From Hyphomonadaceae bacterium UBA1001 (GTDB lineage Bacteria > Pseudomonadota > Alphaproteobacteria > Caulobacterales > Aquidulcibacteraceae), in the NCBI GenBank assembly GCA_002291875.1, contig DBAV01000030.1, forward strand, positions 1 to 16,240: 16,240 nt of DNA, in the 5' to 3' direction. A program made the translations under genes and the position numbers. The notes under the pieces are model-generated. The model saw nothing but the letters and a program-made list of their open reading frames with translations. It searched no databases and had not been told where the DNA came from. Positions 6,443 to 13,198 of this stretch are shown here, in pieces; within the stretch, counting starts at the first letter, position 1; the number at the start of each line of letters is the position of its first letter.

Positions 6443-6649
6443 GCGTTGTGCCTGCCGCTGTCCTCTGAAAGCGCGCGGCTGCGCGCCTGACTGTTCACCA
6501 ATGTGCCCTCTGGTAGGGCATGAGGCGGTCGGCTGCCATCACATGTCACATGCCGGCCCTTCCCCGCCGGAACGAAATCCATATCTTAGGGATTGAGGCG
6601 TCGCGGGATTCTGGCGAATTCCGGCCTCTGCAGGAGAGACTGGCCGGCC
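6443..6649 (+). other. Leader region upstream of clpS with short hairpins
   Basis: About 207 bp without a credible gene separate the phasin terminator from clpS. It holds two perfect short inverted repeats, GCGCGC-ggct-GCGCGC (6471-6486) and TGCCCT-ctggt-AGGGCA (6504-6520), and a tandem repeat of TCACATG (6539-6552). An AT-rich patch, CATATCTTAGG (6580-6590), is the likeliest -10 area; the -35 side is not clear. AGGAGA (6632-6637) precedes the clpS ATG by 12 nt, rather far. A clpS promoter must lie here, but its exact place is uncertain. Confidence 0.4.
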
Positions 6650-6979
6650 ATGAGCGAGCGGCGTCCCGACGACGATGGACCACAGCAGGGGGTGGGGGTC
6701 GTCACGCGCACCAAGCCGGAGACGAAAAAGCCCTCGCTCTACCGGGTTCTGCTGCTGAATGACGACTACACCCCGATGGAGTTCGTCGTCTACGTCCTCG
6801 AGCGCTTCTTCAACAAGTCCGCCGAGGACGCGATCCGCGTCATGCTGCACGTGCACCAGAATGGCGTGGGCGTGTGCGGGGTCTATACCTACGAGGTCGC
6901 CGAAACCAAGGTGCTCCAGGTCATGGATCTCGCCCGCCGAAATGAGCACCCCCTGCAGTGCGTGATGGAAAAGGATTAG
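6650..6979 (+). CDS. clpS: ATP-dependent Clp protease adaptor ClpS
   Basis: The 109-residue product has the full ClpS core after a flexible hydrophilic N-terminal arm (1-27). The N-degron pocket is visible: LLLNDDYTPMEFVVYVL (34-50) supplies N37, D38 and M43, and MLHVHQNG (65-72) supplies H69, matching the E. coli Asn, Asp, Met and His positions. ClpS binds substrates with bulky N-terminal residues and delivers them to ClpA. The start ATG 6650 gives MSERRPDDDG, a typical length; the frame is open upstream to 6593, but that would add a poorly supported extension. clpA begins 3 bp after the ClpS stop, so the two are co-translated. Confidence is high. Confidence 0.96.
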   Translation: MSERRPDDDGPQQGVGVVTRTKPETKKPSLYRVLLLNDDYTPMEFVVYVLERFFNKSAEDAIRVMLHVHQNGVGVCGVYTYEVAETKVLQVMDLARRNEHPLQCVMEKD

Positions 6980-6982
6980 GCC

Positions 6983-9310
6983 GTGGCGACTTTCTCCAAG
7001 ACCCTCGAGGCGACTCTCCAGCGTGCGGTCGTGCTCGCCACCCAGCGCCGGCACGAATATGTCACCCTGGAACACCTGCTGACCTCGCTGATCGATGACG
7101 ACGACGCCGCCCAGGTGATGACCGCGTGCAAGGTGGATCTCGAGCGCCTGCGCACCGATCTGGTCGACTATATCGACAACCATCTGGACAACATCGTCGT
7201 CGACTCCAGCGATGCGCCGAGGGCCACTGCCGGATTCAACCGGGTCATCCAGCGTGCGATGCTGCACGTCGATTCCTCGGGCCAGCAATACGTCACGGGG
7301 GCCAGCGTGCTGGTGGCGCTGTTCTCCGAGCGCGAGAGCCAGGCCGCGCACTTCCTGCAGCAACAGGAAATGACCCGCTATGATGCGGTGAACTACATTG
7401 CCCATGGAATCGGCCGCAAACCGGACACCAACAAGCAGCGCCCGGTGCGGGGCAGCGGCCAGACCGACGAGGCCGACGAGCGCCAGGGTGGGCAGAAAGG
7501 GCAGGGCGAGGCTCTTGCGACCTATTGCGTCGACCTCAATCGCAAGGCCGCCGACGGCAAGGTCGATCCGCTGATCGGCCGGCAGATGGAGGTGGAACGC
7601 GCCATCCAGATCCTGTGCCGCCGCCAGAAGAACAACCCGCTGCTGGTGGGCGATCCGGGCGTGGGCAAGACAGCGATTGCCGAGGGCCTGGCGCGCCGGA
7701 TCAATGAAGGCGACGTGCCGGATGTGCTGAACGACACGACCATCTTCTCGCTCGACATGGGCGCGCTGCTGGCCGGCACGCGCTATCGCGGTGATTTTGA
7801 AGAGCGCCTGAAGCAGGTGATGAAGGAACTCGAGGCGCACCCCAAGGCGATTCTCTTCATCGACGAGATCCATACCGTGATCGGGGCGGGGGCCACCTCG
7901 GGCGGCGCCATGGACGCGTCCAACCTGCTGAAGCCCGCGCTGCAGAGCGGCGGCCTGCGCTGCATGGGCTCGACCACCTACAAGGAATACCGCCAGCACT
8001 TTGAAAAGGACCGCGCGCTGGCCCGCCGGTTCCAGAAGATCGACGTCAACGAGCCATCGGTCCCCGACGCGATCAAGATCCTCGCCGGTCTCAAGCCGTA
8101 TTTCGAGGAGTTCCACAAGGTCGAGTACACCGACGATGCGATCAAGGCCGCAGTCGAGCTTTCGGCGCGCTACATGGGCGACCGCAAGCTGCCCGACAAG
8201 GCGATCGACGTGATCGACGAGACCGGCGCCAGCCAGATGTTGCTGCCCGCCGAGCAGCGCAAGAAGACCATCGGTGTCGAAGAGGTGGAAACCACCATCG
8301 CACGCATGGCGCGCATACCGGCCAAGACCGTCTCGACCGACGACTCCGAAATGCTGCGCAACCTGGAAATCGATCTCAAGCGCGGGGTCTTCGGCCAGGA
8401 TCGGGCGATCGAGTCGCTGTCGGCAGCGATCAAGATGGCACGCGCGGGCCTGCGCGAGCCCAACAAGCCGATCGGGTGCTATCTGTTCGCCGGTCCCACC
8501 GGGGTCGGCAAGACCGAGGTGGCGCGCCAGCTGGCCAAGATCATGGGCGTCGAACTGCTGCGTTTCGACATGTCCGAATACATGGAACGCCACACAGTCA
8601 GCCGCCTGATCGGCGCCCCGCCGGGCTATGTCGGCTTTGACCAGGGCGGCCTTCTGTCGGATGCGGTCGACCAGCACCCCCATTCGGTGCTGCTGCTCGA
8701 CGAGATCGAAAAGGCGCACCCCGACATCTTCAACATCCTGTTGCAGGTGATGGACAATGGCACGCTGACCGACTCGAACGGCAAGAAGATCGACTTCCGA
8801 AACGTGATCCTGATCATGACCACCAACGCCGGCGCGGCCGACGCGGCCAAGCAGGGCATCGGGTTCGGCCGCGGTGCCAAGGAAGAGGAGAACGAGGAAG
8901 CAATCAAACGCCTCTTCACTCCCGAATTCCGCAACCGGCTGGACGCGACGGTGCAGTTTGCGGGCCTGACCCGCGACATCATCCGAAACGTGGTGCAGAA
9001 GTTCGTGCTTCAGCTTGAAAACCAGCTGGGCGAGCGTCACGTGTCGATCCAGGTGTCCGACGCCGCGGCCGACTGGCTGGCGGACAAGGGCTATGATCCG
9101 GCCTTTGGCGCACGCCCGCTGGCCCGCACTATCCAGGAACACGTCAAGAAGCCGATGGTGGACGAGCTCTTGTTCGGACGCCTGAAGAATGGCGGTCTGG
9201 TCAAGGTGGACATCGACCCCACCGACGCCACCCGGCTGGTGTTCGAGTACATCGAGGACCAGTCTTCGCCGGGCGGCACCGCTGCCCCCAAGGAACCTGA
9301 AATGGTGTGA
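6983..9310 (+). CDS. clpA: ATP-dependent Clp protease ATP-binding subunit ClpA
   Basis: The 775-residue product is a full-length ClpA (E. coli about 758). The N-terminal domain covers about residues 1-145 (FSKTLEATLQRA at the start), followed by a charged linker (150-178). AAA+ domain 1 has Walker A GDPGVGKT (223-230) and Walker B LFIDEIHT (291-298). Domain 2 has Walker A GPTGVGKT (504-511), Walker B LLLDEIEK (570-577) and the ClpP-docking IGF loop (626-628). FRNRLD (649-654) includes the arginine-finger region. There is no ClpB-type coiled-coil middle domain. ClpA unfolds substrates and threads them into ClpP; clpP itself is not in the window. The start is GTG with AAGGA (6971-6975) 7 nt upstream inside the end of clpS, consistent with coupled translation. 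Confidence 0.97.
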   Translation: MATFSKTLEATLQRAVVLATQRRHEYVTLEHLLTSLIDDDDAAQVMTACKVDLERLRTDLVDYIDNHLDNIVVDSSDAPRATAGFNRVIQRAMLHVDSSGQQYVTGASVLVALFSERESQAAHFLQQQEMTRYDAVNYIAHGIGRKPDTNKQRPVRGSGQTDEADERQGGQKGQGEALATYCVDLNRKAADGKVDPLIGRQMEVERAIQILCRRQKNNPLLVGDPGVGKTAIAEGLARRINEGDVPDVLNDTTIFSLDMGALLAGTRYRGDFEERLKQVMKELEAHPKAILFIDEIHTVIGAGATSGGAMDASNLLKPALQSGGLRCMGSTTYKEYRQHFEKDRALARRFQKIDVNEPSVPDAIKILAGLKPYFEEFHKVEYTDDAIKAAVELSARYMGDRKLPDKAIDVIDETGASQMLLPAEQRKKTIGVEEVETTIARMARIPAKTVSTDDSEMLRNLEIDLKRGVFGQDRAIESLSAAIKMARAGLREPNKPIGCYLFAGPTGVGKTEVARQLAKIMGVELLRFDMSEYMERHTVSRLIGAPPGYVGFDQGGLLSDAVDQHPHSVLLLDEIEKAHPDIFNILLQVMDNGTLTDSNGKKIDFRNVILIMTTNAGAADAAKQGIGFGRGAKEEENEEAIKRLFTPEFRNRLDATVQFAGLTRDIIRNVVQKFVLQLENQLGERHVSIQVSDAAADWLADKGYDPAFGARPLARTIQEHVKKPMVDELLFGRLKNGGLVKVDIDPTDATRLVFEYIEDQSSPGGTAAPKEPEMV

Positions 9311-9322
9311 CACGCGGGCCCT

Positions 9323-9357
9323 GGCGGCGCAGGCGGGCGAACCTCTCTTGCGCCGCC
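9323..9357. repeat. Hairpin after clpA, weak terminator candidate
   Basis: GGCGGCGCA (9323-9331) and TGCGCCGCC (9349-9357) form a perfect 9-bp inverted repeat with a 17-nt loop, starting 13 bp after the clpA stop. There is no T-run, so it is not a textbook intrinsic terminator. It could aid Rho-dependent termination or protect the mRNA end, or be chance in GC-rich DNA. Confidence 0.35.
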
Positions 9358-9412
9358 CACGGCGTGCGCCTAGCCCCGTGTTGGACCACTGGGGTCCGAA
9401 GGGGGTGGGGCC

Positions 9413-11140
9413 ATGGGCCGACAGTCACGCTGGGACAAGTCAAAGCTGCCGTCGCGCCATGTGACCGAGGGGCCGCAGCGCGCGCCCCATCGATCGTATT
9501 TCTATGCGATGGGGCTGGGCACGCGCGAGATCGAGCAGCCGCTGGTGGGCGTGGCGACCTGCTGGAACGAGGCGGCGCCCTGCAACACCGCGCTGATGCG
9601 CCAGGGACAGTGGGCCGCTCAGGGCGTGACGGCGGCCGGCGCTACCCCGCGCGTATTCAACACCATCACCGTTACCGACGGGATCGCCATGGGGCATGAG
9701 GGCATGCGCTCGTCGCTGCCCTCTCGTGACGTGATCGCCGACTCGGTCGAACTGACCATGCGCGGACACGCCTATGACGCGCTGGTCGGGGTCGCCGGCT
9801 GCGACAAGAGCCTGCCCGGCATGATGATGGCGATGCTGCGCCTGAACGTGCCCTCGGTGTTCCTCTATGGCGGATCGATCCTGCCCGGCGAGTTCCGGGG
9901 CCGCCCGGTCAACATCAAGGACGTGTTCGAGGCGGTGGGCTCGCACGCGGCGGGGGGCATGTCGCTCGAGGACCTGTGCGCGCTCGAGCGGGTGGCCTGT
10001 CCCGGCGACGGCGCCTGCGGTGGCCAGTACACCGCCAACACCATGGCCTGCGTGTCCGAGGCAATCGGCCTTGCCTTGCCCCTGTCGTCGGCGCTGCCGG
10101 CGCCCTTTCCCGACCGTGAGGGGCATGCCCGTGCCGCAGGCGAGGCCGTGGTGGCCCTGCTCGAACGCGGGCTGCGCCCCCGCGACATCTGCACCCGCAA
10201 AGCGTTCGAGAATGCGGCCATCGTGGTTGCCGCCACCGGGGGCTCGACCAATGCGGCGCTGCATCTGCCGGCGATGGCGCACGAGGCGGGGATCGTCTTC
10301 ACCCTGCGCGATGTTGCCCAGGTCTTTGCCCGCACGCCGTGGATCGCCGACCTTCAGCCTGGCGGGCAATATGTCGCCAAGGACATGGGCGAGGCCGGCG
10401 GGGTGCCCATGCTGATGCGCACCTTGCTGGATCATGGCCTGCTGCATGGCGACTGCATGACGGTCACCGGCCGCACGCTGGCAGAGAATATCGAACGCCT
10501 GACCTGGAACGCCGATCAGCGCGTGATCTATCCCGTGTCCAAACCGATCACGTCCAATGGCGGCGTCGTGGGGCTGTGGGGCTCGCTGGCGCCCGACGGC
10601 GCGATCGTGAAGGTCGCCGGTCTCGAGCGGCTGTCCTTTCGTGGACCGGCGCGCGTGTTCGACAGCGAAGAAGCCTGTTTCGAGGCGGTCTCGCGCCAGG
10701 ACTACCGGACTGGCGAGGTGTTGGTCATCCGCTATGAGGGGCCAAAGGGCGGGCCCGGGATGCGCGAAATGCTCTCGACCACCGCCGCGCTCTACGGTCA
10801 GGGCACTGGCGGTGATGTCGCGCTGATTACGGACGGCCGCTTTTCGGGTGCAACCCGCGGCATGTGCATCGGCCACGTCGGACCCGAGGCGCAGGAGGGC
10901 GGGCCCATCGCCCTGGTGCGCGACGGTGACGTCATCGCCATCGACGCCATGGCAGGCACGATCGAACTTGAAGTTGCCGCGGACGAACTGGAACGCCGGC
11001 GGGCAGGATGGACCCCGCCGCCCCAACGGTTCGGCTCGGGCGCGCTGTGGAAATACGCCCAGAGCGTGGGCCCCGCCCATCTGGGCGCGGTCACCCACCC
11101 GGGCGCGGGGGCTGAAACTTCGGTTTATGCGGACATCTGA
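9413..11140 (+). CDS. ilvD: Dihydroxy-acid dehydratase
   Basis: The 575-residue product is a complete IlvD/Edd-family dehydratase. Three Cys likely hold the Fe-S cluster: C57 in TCWNEAAPCN, C130 in GCDKSLPG and C202 in GDGACGGQYTANTM. K132, next to D131, matches the carbamylated metal-binding lysine, and LITDGRFSGATRGMCIGH provides the active-site serine region near the C-terminus. The PCN motif and the ANTMACVSEAIGL run favour dihydroxy-acid dehydratase over phosphogluconate dehydratase. The enzyme dehydrates 2,3-dihydroxy-isovalerate and 2,3-dihydroxy-3-methylvalerate in valine, leucine and isoleucine synthesis. The length is shorter than E. coli IlvD (616), as in many [2Fe-2S] versions; cluster type is not proved here. 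No other ilv gene is adjacent. The Shine-Dalgarno is a vague G-rich tract. Confidence 0.93.
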   Translation: MGRQSRWDKSKLPSRHVTEGPQRAPHRSYFYAMGLGTREIEQPLVGVATCWNEAAPCNTALMRQGQWAAQGVTAAGATPRVFNTITVTDGIAMGHEGMRSSLPSRDVIADSVELTMRGHAYDALVGVAGCDKSLPGMMMAMLRLNVPSVFLYGGSILPGEFRGRPVNIKDVFEAVGSHAAGGMSLEDLCALERVACPGDGACGGQYTANTMACVSEAIGLALPLSSALPAPFPDREGHARAAGEAVVALLERGLRPRDICTRKAFENAAIVVAATGGSTNAALHLPAMAHEAGIVFTLRDVAQVFARTPWIADLQPGGQYVAKDMGEAGGVPMLMRTLLDHGLLHGDCMTVTGRTLAENIERLTWNADQRVIYPVSKPITSNGGVVGLWGSLAPDGAIVKVAGLERLSFRGPARVFDSEEACFEAVSRQDYRTGEVLVIRYEGPKGGPGMREMLSTTAALYGQGTGGDVALITDGRFSGATRGMCIGHVGPEAQEGGPIALVRDGDVIAIDAMAGTIELEVAADELERRRAGWTPPPQRFGSGALWKYAQSVGPAHLGAVTHPGAGAETSVYADI

Positions 11141-11200
11141 CGCCATGCCAGTGCCGCGATCCGGGCGCCCACTGGGGCCACGGTCATGGAGAGAGACAAT

Positions 11201-11524
11201 ATGACGTTTCGCTTATGGTTGGTCGCCGGGATGGCGGCGGCGCTGGCGGGCTGTGGCACCGGCCCGATCGATGACGCGGTGGCCGATGCGCCGCCCGTCG
11301 CCGAGGCGGGCACCGAACTGACCCCCGGCGGGTCCGACACATGTGGTGCGGCCGCTCATGCGGCGCTGATCGGACGCCCGGGCGACGCCATCGACCGGAG
11401 CAGCCTGCCGCGCGGTGCGCGCGTCGTCTGCCATGATTGTCAGGTGACCATGGATTTCCTTCCCGACCGCCTCAATGTGCGGCTTGATCCCCAGGGCCGG
11501 GTCGCCGCACTCGACTGCGGCTGA
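11201..11524 (+). CDS. I78-family peptidase inhibitor lipoprotein
   Basis: The 107-residue product has a lipoprotein signal with lipobox LAGC (C18), then an acidic linker and an I78-type inhibitor domain from about residue 46. Family marks are the DTC (46-48) start, AALIGRPGD, LPRGARV (69-75), TMDFLPDRLNVRLD (83-96) and the terminal DCG, with C48 and C106 as the probable disulfide. I78 inhibitors block serine proteases such as subtilisin, here presumably in the periplasm or at the outer membrane. Two extra Cys form CHDC (77-80) just before the conserved TMDF strand. ATG 11201 is chosen because GGAGAG (11188-11193) is 7 nt upstream and the lipobox then falls at normal depth. It follows ilvD by 60 bp and may share its transcript. 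Confidence 0.85.
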   Translation: MTFRLWLVAGMAAALAGCGTGPIDDAVADAPPVAEAGTELTPGGSDTCGAAAHAALIGRPGDAIDRSSLPRGARVVCHDCQVTMDFLPDRLNVRLDPQGRVAALDCG

Positions 11525-11546
11525 AGCGCCCAGCGACAGAGGCGCT
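11525..11546. repeat. Short inverted repeat between convergent genes
   Basis: AGCGCC (11525-11530) and GGCGCT (11541-11546) form a 6-bp perfect stem with a 10-nt loop in the 21-bp gap between the I78 inhibitor and the convergent lipoprotein. The position suits a bidirectional terminator, but no T-run follows on either strand, so the support is weak. Confidence 0.3.
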
Positions 11547-12088
11547 CAGCGAGGGGTGGGCCGCGTCACGCGCGGTCCGATCGAGCGTTCCACGTCGCGC
11601 GCGTCGAAGGCCAGCGCATTGTCCGCAGGCTTGGGACCGCGGGCCATCGTGATTTCGGCCGAAGCACGATAGCGCGACACCTCGCGGAACGAAGTGAAAT
11701 CGTCGAAGAACGGGTCGCGATAGCCAAGCCAGCCAAAGCGCGGATGCCAGAACGCGTAATCCAGCCAAAGGCTCGAGCGGCGCGGGCCAAACGACTGGAT
11801 GCGGTCTTCGGACGTGGTTGTGCGTGCGGACACGACAAAATGGTCGAACCCGCGCTGCAGCGTCAGTTCGGCCGCGCGGAAGAGCACAAAATCCTCGACG
11901 CGCTCTACATCGGTCAGCGAGTCGCCCTGGAACACCACGCGATAGCGGTTTTCCTCGATCCGCTCCTCGGAATAGCCGGTCGCACCGGGGCGCGGCGCTT
12001 CACGATAGGGCGCGGGCGTTGCGCACGCCGCGAGGGTGGCAGCAGCAACGAACAGGATCAGGGCCGTCCGCGCGCATTTCGCAAACAT
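11546..12088 (-). CDS. CC0125/CC1285-family lipoprotein
   Basis: The 180-residue product starts with a lipoprotein signal: basic N-terminus, hydrophobic core (ALILFVAAATLA) and lipobox LAAC with C22. The mature part shows the family signature: GYSEERIEENRYRVVFQG (38-55), then VEDFVLFRAAELTLQRGFDHF (64-84) as a helix. This fits the CC0125/CC1285 lipoprotein family of unknown function in Caulobacterales and Sphingomonadales. An aromatic-rich stretch (WLDYAFWHPRFGWLGYRD, 108-125) could face a membrane. ATG 12088 is preferred because AGAGGA lies 8 nt upstream; the ATG at 12097 would have that site abutting the codon. It converges on the I78 inhibitor gene and is 75 bp after the hydrolase on the same strand. 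The function is unknown. Confidence 0.8.
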   Translation of the reverse strand: MFAKCARTALILFVAAATLAACATPAPYREAPRPGATGYSEERIEENRYRVVFQGDSLTDVERVEDFVLFRAAELTLQRGFDHFVVSARTTTSEDRIQSFGPRRSSLWLDYAFWHPRFGWLGYRDPFFDDFTSFREVSRYRASAEITMARGPKPADNALAFDARDVERSIGPRVTRPTPR

Positions 12089-12163
12089 CGCATTCATCCT
12101 CTGCTTTCGACCCCGCCGCAGCGATCTGTGCAACCCTTTGCCTCGCGGCAAGGGGCCTGATCT

Positions 12164-13042
12164 TCACGATCGCGGTGTGGTCAGCCAGTCCAGCAGGATG
12201 GCGTTCACCTCGTCCGGCGCTTCCTGCTGGACCCAGTGACCAACCCCCGGCAGGCGCCGCAGCGTGAAGTCACTGACAAGACCTTGATACCCTTCGGTCA
12301 GTTCCACGCCCAGTGCCACATCCTCCTCGCCCCAGATCATCTGGGTCGGCACGTCAATCGGAAGCACCCGGCCGCGCCTGAAGCGCTCGAAACCGCCGGC
12401 CATGGCCGCCCGATACCAGTTGATCATGGCGGTCAGCCCGCCCGGCCGTGCCGCGTTGGCGACATAGGTGGCCAGCGTCGCCTCGTCGAAATGCCCGGTT
12501 CGGCGGGCACTCTTGAGGATGACATCGCGGATGGTGCGCGCACCGTTTGCACCCAGCACCGCTTCGGGCAGGCCGGGAACCTGGAATGCGAACACATACC
12601 AGGAGCGCAACATCTGACGCGGACGGCGCAGCCCCTCGGCCATGACGGCCGGATGGGGAACGTTCATCACCACCAGCCGCTCGAGGTGGCGCAGGCGATC
12701 TGCCGCCAGCGCCCACGCGACGATCGCGCCCCAGTCATGGGCGATCAGCGTGACCGGGCGACCATTCGCGCCGACATCGATCAGGGCGGCCGCATCAGCC
12801 GTCAGATGATCGATCGCATAGTGCGCCACCCCGTGCGGACCCGAGCTGGCCCCATAGCCGCGCTGGTTCGGAGCCCACACCTCGTATCCAGCCCTGACCA
12901 GCGGTTCGACCTGTGCCCGCCACGATACAAAATGCTCGGGAAAGCCATGCAGCAGGAGTGCAAACCGGCTGCCGCCCGTGCCCGCCACCAGGGTCTCGAA
13001 GCCAAGCCCATTGGCGGCCACCATGCGCACTTCATGTTCCAT
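12164..13042 (-). CDS. Alpha/beta-hydrolase, epoxide hydrolase-like
   Basis: The 292-residue product is a complete alpha/beta-hydrolase of the epoxide hydrolase / haloalkane dehalogenase group. HGFPEHFVSWR (32-42) is the oxyanion-hole loop, AHDWGAIVAW (101-110) carries nucleophile D103, WGEED (237-241) holds the acidic partner, and GHWVQQEAP (268-276) supplies catalytic H269. Tyrosines in the cap (Y149 in SWYVF, Y210 in NWYRA) fit the epoxide hydrolase pattern of two ring-opening tyrosines. An Asp nucleophile after His, followed by Trp, argues against an esterase. The natural substrate is not evident. The frame runs open far upstream through the opposite strand of the receptor gene, but ATG 13042 with GGAGG 5 nt ahead is the clear start. 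It diverges from the TonB-dependent receptor. Confidence 0.87.
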   Translation of the reverse strand: MEHEVRMVAANGLGFETLVAGTGGSRFALLLHGFPEHFVSWRAQVEPLVRAGYEVWAPNQRGYGASSGPHGVAHYAIDHLTADAAALIDVGANGRPVTLIAHDWGAIVAWALAADRLRHLERLVVMNVPHPAVMAEGLRRPRQMLRSWYVFAFQVPGLPEAVLGANGARTIRDVILKSARRTGHFDEATLATYVANAARPGGLTAMINWYRAAMAGGFERFRRGRVLPIDVPTQMIWGEEDVALGVELTEGYQGLVSDFTLRRLPGVGHWVQQEAPDEVNAILLDWLTTPRS

Positions 13043-13084
13043 GCAACCCTCCAGCCCCGACCTCGGACGCCCTGGGGCGGACGT

Positions 13085-13125
13085 GGCGTGCCGGACACGC
13101 CCGCGCAATGGTGCGCAGGACGCAC
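13085..13125. repeat. Cluster of short inverted repeats between divergent genes
   Basis: Three small inverted repeats lie in the 156-bp divergent gap: GGCGTG-ccgga-CACGCC (13085-13101), GCGCA-atgg-TGCGC (13103-13116) and GTGCG-cagga-CGCAC (13111-13125), the last two overlapping. They stand just upstream of the candidate receptor promoter and could be operator sites. Such short repeats also arise by chance in GC-rich DNA. Confidence 0.3.
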
Positions 13126-13137
13126 ATGCCTGGCGGC

Positions 13138-13167
13138 TTGACCAGCCTGCGGACAGTTTCGCATAGA
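13138..13167 (+). promoter_or_regulatory. Candidate promoter for the TonB-dependent receptor
   Basis: TTGACC (13138-13143) is a good -35 hexamer, with CATAGA (13162-13167) as a weak -10 after an 18-bp spacer. The predicted transcript would start near 13174, about 25 bp before the preferred ATG at 13199. This is a motif and spacing call only. Confidence 0.35.
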
Positions 13168-13198
13168 GCCAGCGTGTAACGAATCCATGGGGGTCCGC

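Noticed and set aside
6539..9313. A 924-codon open frame on the minus strand opposite clpS-clpA
   Set aside because: It is in exact codon register with clpS and clpA, so its stops correspond to sense codons TTA, CTA and TCA, which GC-rich genes avoid. The translation is low-quality His/Arg/Leu/Val-rich sequence with no motif, while the sense strand encodes unmistakable ClpS and ClpA.
9440..11146. A 568-codon open frame on the minus strand opposite ilvD
   Set aside because: Same in-register artefact: both strands share codon boundaries, and the sense strand has all IlvD motifs.
11148..11175. CCAGTG / CACTGG inverted repeat between ilvD and the I78 gene
   Set aside because: 6-bp arms with a 16-nt loop and no T-run; too weak to call a terminator.
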